DNA of 64,000 nucleotides, taken from Candidatus Babelota bacterium. Its GTDB lineage: Bacteria; Babelota; Babeliae; Babelales; Vermiphilaceae. This document shows positions 28,327 to 38,088 of the stretch, in pieces. The position numbers were made by a program, and so were the translations under genes. Below the pieces are notes generated by a model. That model had not been told where the DNA came from and did not search any database. It worked only from the letters and a program-made list of their open reading frames with translations. The stretch is taken from NCBI GenBank assembly GCA_013286935.1, contig JABDES010000004.1, positions 1 through 64,000 on the forward strand, written 5' to 3'. Positions within the stretch are counted from its first letter, which is position 1. Every line of letters starts with the position of its first letter.

Positions 28327-30027
28327 ATGAAAAAATGGCTCGTACTGACAGTTTTGTTTAGCCATTGTAAAGAAATAACTTCCACTTTTTGGAAATAATG
28401 GCACAACTAACATTACATAAAACTTTTTGTACGAGTGGTACTTATTTCTTTACGGTCACTTAGTGTGTTTTTTGCTGCATTAAGGGCAAAAGATCATGTT
28501 TCAACCGCTGCCAACCTTGGTGCAACGATTGTCTATGTGTATAATCCGGCCTCGGCCGGTGAAATTGGGCACAAGTTGCCTATCGCTTTTAATGGAGTTA
28601 CGACAACCGGGCCTAGTCTTGATGCAAAACGGTTCTGGCCCGCAGCTGGAGATACTGTTATTGCCTCTGGTCCCACGTTGGAAAATAAGAGGAGCGGCGT
28701 TACGGGCATTGCAGAGTTTTCAAGAAACGTTGGGCTTGAAAGAGGCGCCACGTACACCTTTACCGAAACGGTTGATTTGCCAGGAATTGGTCCAAAGGTC
28801 TTTCTTGTGCAAAAAGTACTTGGCAAAAGCGTTATAACAGGCGCAAGCAATTCATGGGTTGGGATTTGGGCGCCGGAGCTTGGCGTGCAAGAAGAGCTAT
28901 ATGATGATACCGCGTGGCACAGAGTTGCCATTGAACAGCCAGCCGGTACATGGTTATTTGAATTCTGCTCCTATCATAGTCGTACGTTGCCAACGCAGGT
29001 TGCATCGCTTGATCTGTACGCAACGTTTGCAGATTCATCGATTAATAGCTCAATTGCTGGCCGGGTGGTGAGTAGTTTGTGGCAGGTGAGCTGCGGCATG
29101 CTGGGCATGGGTGTGGGGGTTGCAGTGGCAAGTGCGGGGGAGGGCGGTAAATTTGAGTTTAAGCGTAACAAGATTGGGATTCCAGTACTCAGTGTGGAAA
29201 TAAATGATGCATCTATCGAGCAGTTGCAGGATTTTGCCCATACATTGAAAGGTGTTTTAGAAGGCGATGTTAACAAGAAGCCGGGAGCTCAACTATTGAC
29301 GCCAAAAGAACGAGAAGGTTCATGGAGACGTCTATTGACGGTGGAAGATGCTCTTGAGGGCAAGACGAGAAGAGCTCTTGAGGCTGCCAAAAAAAACGAG
29401 CTTAAAGCCGCCGCCGCTAATGATCAGGGAAAAAAAGAGGCTATAGTAACTAAGTATGAGGTGGCTCAAGAGCAAGCAGAGGGCCGCGTAAAACAAGAAA
29501 TGGAATCAATACGAAAGCTAAAGGCTAAAGATGATGAGCGTATAGAGTTGCAGGATTTCAAAACAGAGGTACAAAGAGTGAAGAGTGACGCATCGTTAAC
29601 TAACGAGGAGCGCAAATTGCAAATGGCTGCGATAAAACTTAAGGCGGAGGGCCGTAAAGGTGCGATAAAAGAGGTTTCTCGAACATTTAGCTTTTCGCCT
29701 GAATGGGACGCGTTAATTAAGCCGGAAGACACAGACCCAGGGGCCGTAGCACAAGCAACAGCCGAGGCGCAGGAAAAAGAAAACAAGCGGATAGAAGAAC
29801 AGCAAGAGCGCGAAAGAAAAAAAGAAGAAAAAAGAAAGACTTACCTGACTTCCGCCAATGTCGCTGGAGCTGCGGTAGTAGTAACGTTAACATTGGCTGC
29901 CATTGCAGCATTAACCATCGCGCCGACTCCGTTTGCCAATATGCTGTATAAAATTTCGTATCTGCCCAAAGAGCTGGTTGGCGCTGCGCGGGGCAGTAGC
30001 GTGAGAACGCAAGGAAGCGGTGTTTAG
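28327..30027 (+). pseudogene. Exported paralog family member interrupted by the 98-bp element (residual ORF 28435-30027)
   Basis: ATG 28327 MKKWLVLTVLF-S... identical in layout to the 25366 gene; in-frame TAA at 28396 lies inside the inserted element; downstream frame stays in phase. Confidence 0.8.
28362..28463 (+). mobile_element. 98-bp MITE-like element plus one TTAG flank, copy 1
   Basis: TTAG(28358-28361)-98 bp-TTAG(28460-28463). Inverted repeats GTAAAGAAATAA (28367-28378) / TTATTTCTTTAC (28442-28453) and CCACT / AGTGG. Empty-site paralog at 25397. Confidence 0.85.
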
Positions 30028-30081
30028 TGTGATGGGCTATCGGATTGAAAGTTAGGCTCTTTTTGCAAACAAGCAGCAAAG

Positions 30082-31071
30082 CTAAGCTGTGACGTCAGTT
30101 GGCGATGCTTGATTTTCAAGAGCAGCATCGGTTCGCGCTATCGGCCTTTGAGCCTGTTGAGTCGGCTTATTTTGATAGTGTCGATATGCGAGAATAGTAC
30201 CTGTAACGGCTATCAATAGTGTTGTTATGACCAACCCATGGGATATGTATTTTGTCCATTCGATGGTTGTTTCAGTTGGCTCTGGCGTGTTGTTTGCAGG
30301 AGTTTCTATGTGGTCGTTATCATCGTTTTTAGGGAAATTTAGTTCACCTTCTATTTTGCGTAGTCCCTCCCTTAGCGACAGTAATAGCGGACGTCTTTGA
30401 AGATAGCTTTTTATTGAGTTATTTTCTATTCGGCACAGTTCTTTATAAATCTCTCTATCTAAGGCATCAATTAAATTTAGTTTTTTAGGATCATTGTTAT
30501 GTAAGCCGGCTATATTGCTGAATCGTTCGTCAAAATCTTTGTACAACAATTTTTGGTGCGATTTAAAGTTATTTAGAAAGTTGCTTACTAAAGGTAAAGT
30601 GTGATTAAGTAAACAGCTTAGATATGCATTTCTTGCGACAAGATCGCATAGTGTTTTGTCTTTTTCGTTCTGAGCTATTGCGGTGATTAATACTATCTTG
30701 AAAGCTTCTACTTTTTTCTCCATGGCTTCAATTGCTTCTAGTGTTACATGTATTCTAGGATCACAGTCACTAAGCAGGTCGTAATATTGAAAGGCAACGT
30801 TGGGATAGTATCGCCTTAAGAGATCAAAATGAGATTGTATGCCTATTGGATTGTTTAATTGACTATCGAGTTGTTCCATGCACTGATCACGTTCTTGGCG
30901 TACTTGCTTTTTAAAATCGTCAAAGATTACCATGTAGTCTTCTTCGGTCTCATCCAGAACAGGTTTCGTGGCCTGGGATGACTGTATATTGTTGGTTCCA
31001 ATCAATAGTATTGCCATACACGAAAACATCGTGAGAGTCGTGAGAGCTTGCGAAATGTTTGATTTTATCAT
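30082..31071 (-). CDS. Signal peptide + helical protein with C-terminal TM
   Basis: N-term hydrophobic; C-term HGLVITTLLIAVTGTILAYRHYQNK. Confidence 0.6.
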   Translation of the reverse strand: MIKSNISQALTTLTMFSCMAILLIGTNNIQSSQATKPVLDETEEDYMVIFDDFKKQVRQERDQCMEQLDSQLNNPIGIQSHFDLLRRYYPNVAFQYYDLLSDCDPRIHVTLEAIEAMEKKVEAFKIVLITAIAQNEKDKTLCDLVARNAYLSCLLNHTLPLVSNFLNNFKSHQKLLYKDFDERFSNIAGLHNNDPKKLNLIDALDREIYKELCRIENNSIKSYLQRRPLLLSLREGLRKIEGELNFPKNDDNDHIETPANNTPEPTETTIEWTKYISHGLVITTLLIAVTGTILAYRHYQNKPTQQAQRPIARTDAALENQASPTDVTA

Positions 31072-31430
31072 TTGAAACTCTTTTATAGTAGAAAATAAAA
31101 AAAAGTTTGCGTTGTCATGTTATCATTATAGCATTTTGATTAATAATTGCAAATAAAGCAATTACGGCTACAGGGCAGATGCAATGTTTGCCGTCAGATA
31201 ATACGTGCCAGGCGTGAGTCAATGGGTGGTGCTTCAGCCAGGATGCTCTTCATGAGAGAGTCTAATTATTTGGGTGCAATTATATTCAAACTACACCCCT
31301 GTTCTTTTGCATTATTATATTTGATAGGAGTAAGATAGTAACATAAGTAAATAAGCACGTAGTTTCAGGTGGATGCATTATATACAATGCATCTGTTTTA
31401 CAGGACATTAAAGACGTTAGGAATACAAAA

Positions 31431-34271
31431 ATGTTGACAGGTTCAAGTATGAAAAGAGAAATGCTTGTGTTAATCTGTTTTTTGCTTTCCACAATGAATG
31501 GGCAGCTTAAGGCAGAAAATATTCAACAAACCATTATCATAAATCCGATTTATATTACTATGACTACAACAAATACATCTGCACATCCAGTCGAACAAAC
31601 TCATGAGGCTGGCATTTCAACGCCAGTAAAAAAAACAGTATTGCCAAACGGATTGACCGTTTTGGTGGTGGAAGATCATACGTTGCCAAAGGTTGCCATT
31701 CAGTTGTGGTATGGGGTTGGATCGCGTGATGAAGAAGACAAAGAGCGAGGCCTTGCTCATTTAATTGAACATATGATCTTCAAAGGCACCAAAAAATTAT
31801 CCGAATCAGATATTAATGTTATTACGCATCAGTTGTCGGGCAATTGCAATGCATTCACCTCGTACGATTACACCGGTTATCTTTTTAACTTTCCCACGCA
31901 AAATTGGCAAGAAGCATTATCGATAATGGCTGATTGCATGGTCAATTGCACCTTTGATCCGCAAATGCTGAACTCTGAAATGAAAGCGGTTATTCAAGAA
32001 CTTAAATTGTACCGAGACCGTTACATGAGCAGTTTATGCGAAGGAATGATCAGCATGATATTTTCTGATCATCCATACCATCATCCAGTTATTGGTTACA
32101 AACAGGATTTGTGGAGTGTGACAAGCCAAACGTTACATGAATTTTATCGCAAGCATTATCTTCCCAATAACGCTACTTTGGTAGTAGTAGGCGATGTAAA
32201 AACGGAAGAGGTTTTTGGTTTAGCGCAACAACATTTTGGTTTAATTCCGGCCGATCATACGTATAAACGCTCACGAGCCTATCTTAATAAGAGCTTGGCC
32301 AGCAAGTCGATAACGCTGTATAGGGATGTCAAGCAACCGATTCTTGCATATGCATTTGTAGTTCCTGGTACGAAGGACAAAAAGGATTATGCATTAGAAT
32401 CGCTCGCATGGATTGTTGGGAAGGGAAAGAGTTCTCGTTTGCATACGACTCTTGTAGAGCAGGAACAATTGGCGGTATCTGTTCATGCGTGCTATTACGA
32501 TTTGTTTGATTATGGATTGTTTTTAATAGACTGTGAGCCAAAACGTATCGAGGATGCTGCTCTTATTGAACATCACATTACACAGATAATTCGCGATATT
32601 GCCAGCGGCGAATTTACTGATCAAGAGTTGAGTAAGGCGATTAAGTTAACTCAAATGACCTTTTATGAAACATTAGAAGATATTCAAGAGCAGGCAACTC
32701 AAATAGGAAAATATTTTGTTGCAACGGGAGATGAACATTATGCATTTACCTTTACGCACCAGTCAAAAGAGTCGCTCAGAAATGACATCATAACGCTGAG
32801 TGCTCAATATCTACGTTCATCTTTGATGCACAAAGGTTCTATATTGCCATTGGCAAAAGAGGACATTGCGCTTTGGCAATCTCTGCAAGAAGAATCTGAT
32901 CAAGAAGATACGAATATTTTGCAAGCGCGTCCTCGTACGCTTCCAGTTGAGCCTGCACGCTATGCGCTTACGGTTCACCCGCAACCATCGAGGCCATTTA
33001 ATTTTCCGAAAGCGGCTGTTCAGACATTGTCAAATGGATTAAAAACATTTAGTTATCGCCACGCTACAACTCCAACTGTAGAGATTGTTCTTGATTTAAA
33101 AATCGACGAAACATACGATCCTGAGACCAAATTAGGACTTGTGTTTTTCATGAGTAAGATGCTTGCAGAGGGGACTAAGGAGTATAATGCAGCAGAGTTT
33201 GCCAAGGCGCTTGAATCGCGCGGGATCTCATTGAATATCGGAGTTGGGTCGATCTCTATGAACATGTTGGTTGACGATCTTGAGTTTGGACTTGATATGC
33301 TCAATCAAATGGTTACGGCTGCTGTTTTTGATGCCAAACAGATAGAAAAAGTCCGTGAATTATGTTTGTCTAACTTAAAGCATTTTTGGGATGACGCATC
33401 ATCTGTCGGTGTTCATTTGGCAAAGAAAGAGATTTACAAAAAACATCCCTATGCGCGCAATGTGCTTGGTACGTCTGAATCGATTGCATCTATAACCAAG
33501 AATGATTTGGAACTATTTTATAAAAAATATGTATCACCACGTGGATCTCGATTGGCGGTGGTTGGTGACGTCGATCAAGCCAAAATAGCTCGTTTGATTG
33601 AGAATAAACTCTCCAGCTGGAAAGGCCAAGCCATAGAGGAGATTACATTTCCACCTATGGAAACCATAAAAGCATCTTGCGTGGATAGTTATCTTAATCG
33701 TGATCAAGTTGCTTTGATATTTGCGCAACCTTCAGTCAAATTTTTGGATGCAGATTATGACAAATTGCTTCTTTTTGATCAGATTTTGAGCGGTGGTGCC
33801 CTTGGTTCTATGAGCTCTAGATTATTCGATTTAAGGGAACAGTCCGGATTATTCTATACCATTAAGGGATCAACCATTTTTTGCTCGCATGAGCAGCCTG
33901 GAATCGTTATGGTAAAAACGATAGTTTCTTTAGATCGTTTGGCAGAGGCAGAAAAAGCTATTTTAGATACGCTTGCGACCGCTGCTGATTCGGTAACGCC
34001 AGAAGAGCTAGATGAGGCAAAGCGTGCTTTAGAGTCGGCGCTTATTGCAAATTTTAGCAACAATAATTCCATTGCAAATGCATTCCTATTTCTTGACCGC
34101 TATGCATTGCCGTCGGATTATTTTGACAATCGAGCTGCTCAGCTTGAAAAAATAACGGTTGATCAGATGCGAGCTTCAGTGCATAAAATCCTCAAGCCGA
34201 ATGATCTTGTTATTGTAAGAGTTGGCAGGACTGGTTTGGTACCACATGAAGCATCTAACATAAAAAACTAA
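31431..34271 (+). CDS. M16 family zinc metallopeptidase, two-domain, exported
   Basis: HLIEHMIFKGTKK (HxxEH), GNCNAFTSYDYTGY; second M16-like domain lacks HxxEH. Confidence 0.9.
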   Translation: MLTGSSMKREMLVLICFLLSTMNGQLKAENIQQTIIINPIYITMTTTNTSAHPVEQTHEAGISTPVKKTVLPNGLTVLVVEDHTLPKVAIQLWYGVGSRDEEDKERGLAHLIEHMIFKGTKKLSESDINVITHQLSGNCNAFTSYDYTGYLFNFPTQNWQEALSIMADCMVNCTFDPQMLNSEMKAVIQELKLYRDRYMSSLCEGMISMIFSDHPYHHPVIGYKQDLWSVTSQTLHEFYRKHYLPNNATLVVVGDVKTEEVFGLAQQHFGLIPADHTYKRSRAYLNKSLASKSITLYRDVKQPILAYAFVVPGTKDKKDYALESLAWIVGKGKSSRLHTTLVEQEQLAVSVHACYYDLFDYGLFLIDCEPKRIEDAALIEHHITQIIRDIASGEFTDQELSKAIKLTQMTFYETLEDIQEQATQIGKYFVATGDEHYAFTFTHQSKESLRNDIITLSAQYLRSSLMHKGSILPLAKEDIALWQSLQEESDQEDTNILQARPRTLPVEPARYALTVHPQPSRPFNFPKAAVQTLSNGLKTFSYRHATTPTVEIVLDLKIDETYDPETKLGLVFFMSKMLAEGTKEYNAAEFAKALESRGISLNIGVGSISMNMLVDDLEFGLDMLNQMVTAAVFDAKQIEKVRELCLSNLKHFWDDASSVGVHLAKKEIYKKHPYARNVLGTSESIASITKNDLELFYKKYVSPRGSRLAVVGDVDQAKIARLIENKLSSWKGQAIEEITFPPMETIKASCVDSYLNRDQVALIFAQPSVKFLDADYDKLLLFDQILSGGALGSMSSRLFDLREQSGLFYTIKGSTIFCSHEQPGIVMVKTIVSLDRLAEAEKAILDTLATAADSVTPEELDEAKRALESALIANFSNNNSIANAFLFLDRYALPSDYFDNRAAQLEKITVDQMRASVHKILKPNDLVIVRVGRTGLVPHEASNIKN

Positions 34272-34301
34272 ATTGGTATTTTGCACCATAAGGCCATTTG
34301 C

Positions 34302-37022
34302 ATGCATCTTGATACGAACAAAACAATATTTTTGATTGATGGTTCATCCTTTTTATACCGTGCATACCATGCGGTCAAGCCGATGCACACTAAGGCTGGT
34401 GAGCCAATACAAGCAGTGTTTGTTTTTTGTAGAATGATAGAAAAACTGATAAAGACGTGCAAACCAGCGCATATGGTACTTTGTTGGGATAGCAAAGGAA
34501 AGACGACGCGTCATTCTTTATATTCTGACTACAAGGCAACAAGGCAGGCTCCGCCAAACGATCTGTTTGAACAAAAAAAGCGCATTATGGAGTTTGCAAG
34601 CCTAATAGGGCTAAAGCAGCTTGCTCAGGAGGGGGTAGAGGCGGATGACCTTATGTACTCTATAGCGCGTGAGCAGTCGCTAAAAGACTACATGGTGGTC
34701 TTTATTACGTCAGACAAGGACATGTATCAAGCAATCAGCGATCATGTCATCATATTTGACCCGTTCAAAGATGCGTACGTTGCTCAAAAAGATGTTGAGG
34801 CACAGTTTGGATTTCCGATTGGTCGGCTAATTCTTTATTATGGCCTTTTAGGCGATGCTTCAGATAACATACCGGGCGTTGTTGGCATAGGCAAAAAAAC
34901 TGCGCAAGAACTTTGTAAACAGTTTAGTTCAATGGAAGATCTATACAGTCACATTGAACATAGCGATCTTACTGATCGTGTTCGTCGACTGTTGCAAGCG
35001 GATAAGGATAATGCTTTTTTGAGCCGAGATCTCTTTTTGTTGCAATATGTTCCGCTCAATAGCGTGAAAGATGAGTTTGTATTTGATGCGACAGGATTTC
35101 ATAATGCTGATCCTCTTTTTAAAGAATTAGATTTTAAATCTTTGTTGCCTTCGCATGCAAAAGCGTCAAGCAATGCGGTTGATCTTCAAGCTAGGTTGGA
35201 TGGTCTTGGCAAGCATTCATTTATTACGATTTCTAATGCCGAGCAGCTTAAGGCGCTCTGTGACCAGCTTGAGAAGGTAAAAATATTTTCTATAGATACG
35301 GAGACAGTTGGAATATTGCGCCCATTGCAGATGGATATTATTGGCATTTCTGTGTGTATGCAGGAAGGGACTGCATATTATATTCCGTTTGGTCATGAGA
35401 CTGACCAGGAACAACTTACAGCCGAACAGGCCTTGCAGGCTCTCAAGCCGATATTGGAAAATGCACTGTACAAAAAATATGTGCATCACGCTAAATTCGA
35501 TCAAACCGTATTGTGTAAGGTAGGCATTCAATTAAGGGGTCTTGTGTGCGACACGCTTATTGCGGCGCACCTTCTGTCAAAAGAATGGCAAAAAATCGGC
35601 TTAAAGGCTCTTTCTGAGCGCTATTTTGAGGAATTTGTACCATCATATGACCAGATAGTTAAGGATAATAATTACAAAGATTTTTCCCAAGTGCCACTTG
35701 GGCTGGCAACAACATATGCCGCATGTGATGCTCATCAAACGTGGCGTTTGGCGCAGATTTTTATACCACAGATTGCACAGCAAAGCATGGATATTCTGTT
35801 CAATACCATAGAGTTACCACTCGTAGAGGTGCTTGTGAGTATGGAAATGCGTGGAATTATTTTGGATACTGCAATCCTCAGGGAGCTTGGCGATAAGGTT
35901 CAAGATGAACTGGTGCATTTGTCACAAGAGGTGAAATCATTTTGGAGCTCTCAAGAACCATTTAATTTGAACTCGCCGCGCCAAATACAAATTCTTCTTT
36001 TTGATATGTTGAAATTACCAATGCAGCGTAAAAGTCATAAGGGAGGTTCTTCAACGGATGCTGCAGTTCTTGGAGAGCTGGCAAAGCTTCACCCCGTTGC
36101 ATCATTGATTTTACGTTACCGCGAACTATTTAAATTAAAAAGTACCTATATTGATTCTCTTCCAGGCTACATAAACCCCCAGACTGGTCGTATACATACA
36201 AATTATAATCAAACGTTGGTTGCGACTGGTCGTTTATCAAGCTCTGACCCAAATTTGCAAAACATTCCAGCCGACACTGTTGGATATGGCATTGAAGTTC
36301 GCGCTGCTTTTAAACCGGAGCCAGGGCATCTGTTCCTGTCAGCTGACTATTCTCAAATAGAGTTACGGGTGCTGGCGCATCTTTCGCAAGACGAAAATCT
36401 TATGAATGCCTTTTTACATAACGTAGATATTCATGCGCAAACAGCAGCATATATTTTTGATCTTGAGATTGGCCAGGTGTCGCATGCGCAGCGGCAACTT
36501 GGTAAAAGGATTAATTTTAGTATTCTTTACGGGTTAACCCCGTATGGTCTTTCAAAGGATCTTGATATTTCGGTTCAAGATGCAAAGCGATGTATTGAAA
36601 AATATTTTGCACAATTTCCTAAAGTTCGAGCTTGGATGGATGGTGTTATTGAGCAAACTCTGCAGTTTGGCTATGTAACTACCTTGTGGGGACGGCGCCG
36701 ATATTTGCCCGGTATTTACGAAAAAAATAAAACGTTATATGAGCAAGCGTGTCGAGTAGCGATAAACACTAAGGCTCAAGGGACGGCTGCAGAGCTTATG
36801 AAAAAAGGAATGATTAATCTGTATGCTGCTTTAAAGCATGATGTGCAAAATAGTTATATTGTTTTACAAATCCATGATGAACTTATCGTATCGGTGCCAA
36901 AAAATGAAATACAAAAAGCAGAAGATATTACGAAAGCCATTTTAGAAAATGTTGCTGAATGGAGCGTTCCGCTTGTAGTAAGCATGCGATCAGGGGCTGA
37001 TTGGAAAGAGGTTACAAAGTAG
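34302..37022 (+). CDS. polA: DNA polymerase I (5'-3' exo, 3'-5' exo, polymerase)
   Basis: IFLIDGSSFLYRAYHA, FSIDTET exo motif, SADYSQIELRVLAH, QRQLGKRINFSILYG, QIHDELI. Start 34302 likely. Confidence 0.95.
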   Translation: MHLDTNKTIFLIDGSSFLYRAYHAVKPMHTKAGEPIQAVFVFCRMIEKLIKTCKPAHMVLCWDSKGKTTRHSLYSDYKATRQAPPNDLFEQKKRIMEFASLIGLKQLAQEGVEADDLMYSIAREQSLKDYMVVFITSDKDMYQAISDHVIIFDPFKDAYVAQKDVEAQFGFPIGRLILYYGLLGDASDNIPGVVGIGKKTAQELCKQFSSMEDLYSHIEHSDLTDRVRRLLQADKDNAFLSRDLFLLQYVPLNSVKDEFVFDATGFHNADPLFKELDFKSLLPSHAKASSNAVDLQARLDGLGKHSFITISNAEQLKALCDQLEKVKIFSIDTETVGILRPLQMDIIGISVCMQEGTAYYIPFGHETDQEQLTAEQALQALKPILENALYKKYVHHAKFDQTVLCKVGIQLRGLVCDTLIAAHLLSKEWQKIGLKALSERYFEEFVPSYDQIVKDNNYKDFSQVPLGLATTYAACDAHQTWRLAQIFIPQIAQQSMDILFNTIELPLVEVLVSMEMRGIILDTAILRELGDKVQDELVHLSQEVKSFWSSQEPFNLNSPRQIQILLFDMLKLPMQRKSHKGGSSTDAAVLGELAKLHPVASLILRYRELFKLKSTYIDSLPGYINPQTGRIHTNYNQTLVATGRLSSSDPNLQNIPADTVGYGIEVRAAFKPEPGHLFLSADYSQIELRVLAHLSQDENLMNAFLHNVDIHAQTAAYIFDLEIGQVSHAQRQLGKRINFSILYGLTPYGLSKDLDISVQDAKRCIEKYFAQFPKVRAWMDGVIEQTLQFGYVTTLWGRRRYLPGIYEKNKTLYEQACRVAINTKAQGTAAELMKKGMINLYAALKHDVQNSYIVLQIHDELIVSVPKNEIQKAEDITKAILENVAEWSVPLVVSMRSGADWKEVTK

Positions 37023-37025
37023 TCC

Positions 37026-37502
37026 TTATGCAGGACACCGATCATACTCTATAAACAGGTTCAATCCGATACCAGCTAAGCCAATCAGTCCAAGAAATTT
37101 GGCAAACAGCTTGGCGGTGATTCTGGCTATATCTTTATAAGTGGGCGCGTCTTTTACCGCACTTGCAGTGTTTTTTTCAGGTTCATGCGCATCGGATTTT
37201 TTGTCTTGTTGCATGAAGTTATTGCGTTCTATTTTGTACTGTTCGTAGCAGTGCCACAAAGAAGCTGTGCTAGCGCCCACGACAAAGAAGATGGTGAAAG
37301 CTCCCAACATTCTTTTTGTTGGAAACTTTTTGAGTTGTTCATCTGGGGTTAGTGTTGAGTGTATGGCAGTGTTTCTTTTGCGTATCTTTGCTTTTGGGAA
37401 GTTGCTTTGCTCGTGTTCTGTAGCCGATGAAGCATGTATCACAGGAGCAAACTGGCCAATCACACAATAGAAAATCAAACAAAAAAAAGCATTTTGTTTC
37501 AC
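37026..37502 (-). CDS. Small exported membrane protein
   Basis: Signal peptide; TM then HCYEQYKIERN. Confidence 0.55.
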   Translation of the reverse strand: MKQNAFFCLIFYCVIGQFAPVIHASSATEHEQSNFPKAKIRKRNTAIHSTLTPDEQLKKFPTKRMLGAFTIFFVVGASTASLWHCYEQYKIERNNFMQQDKKSDAHEPEKNTASAVKDAPTYKDIARITAKLFAKFLGLIGLAGIGLNLFIEYDRCPA

Positions 37503-37516
37503 CTTTTGGTTCCCTT

Positions 37517-38086
37517 TTACATCTCTTCTTGATCTGAACTTGCTAAGTCTGAGTTGGTATGGTTTGAAAGTATGTTTTGCAAGTCAGCGCTTTCTTGCTT
37601 TCGTCTTTTATAATAGCGATAGCCTTTATACAAAAGAAATCCGGTAATAGCGGCTATGCCAGCGAGAGTGACGGCTCCTCCAATGAGTTCGGACGTTGTA
37701 GGTTCGTCTGGGGTTGTCGGTTCGTCCTCAATTATTATACCTTTTTTGGATGCCTCACGTTTAATACCGCTTATGTTTGTTTTTATAAAATCCTCATTTA
37801 TAAAGGCTGTATCTTCGGACTTTGGTACCTTTTCTATGAGTCTGAGTTCCTTTATTCTGTCTAGCGCGTCTTGACGATCACGGATATTTTTGACGGACAT
37901 GCTTTTAGTGGTAGGCTGAATGTGTATCGTTGGGTTAAGTATATTAAGATGCAAATAACTTCCTGGTTGTTCCTGATATGCAGTCTCTTTCAGCTCCAAA
38001 CCTTCAAGCTCCTTCATCCCATTGGCAGAATGTGCACATAAGACGATAGAAACCAGCGCTAAGAATCTAATATAAAAACATCTCAT
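37517..38086 (-). CDS. Small exported protein, C-terminal TM + YKGYRYYKRRKQESADLQN tail
   Basis: Signal peptide; C-term tail paralogous to 38089-38685. Confidence 0.6.
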   Translation of the reverse strand: MRCFYIRFLALVSIVLCAHSANGMKELEGLELKETAYQEQPGSYLHLNILNPTIHIQPTTKSMSVKNIRDRQDALDRIKELRLIEKVPKSEDTAFINEDFIKTNISGIKREASKKGIIIEDEPTTPDEPTTSELIGGAVTLAGIAAITGFLLYKGYRYYKRRKQESADLQNILSNHTNSDLASSDQEEM

Positions 38087-38088
38087 TG

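Noticed and set aside
28435-28464. Conserved N-terminal 'VVLISLRSLS' shared by ORFs 28435 and 41967 as a novel protein motif
   Set aside because: It is encoded by the inserted 98-bp element, not a homologous protein domain.
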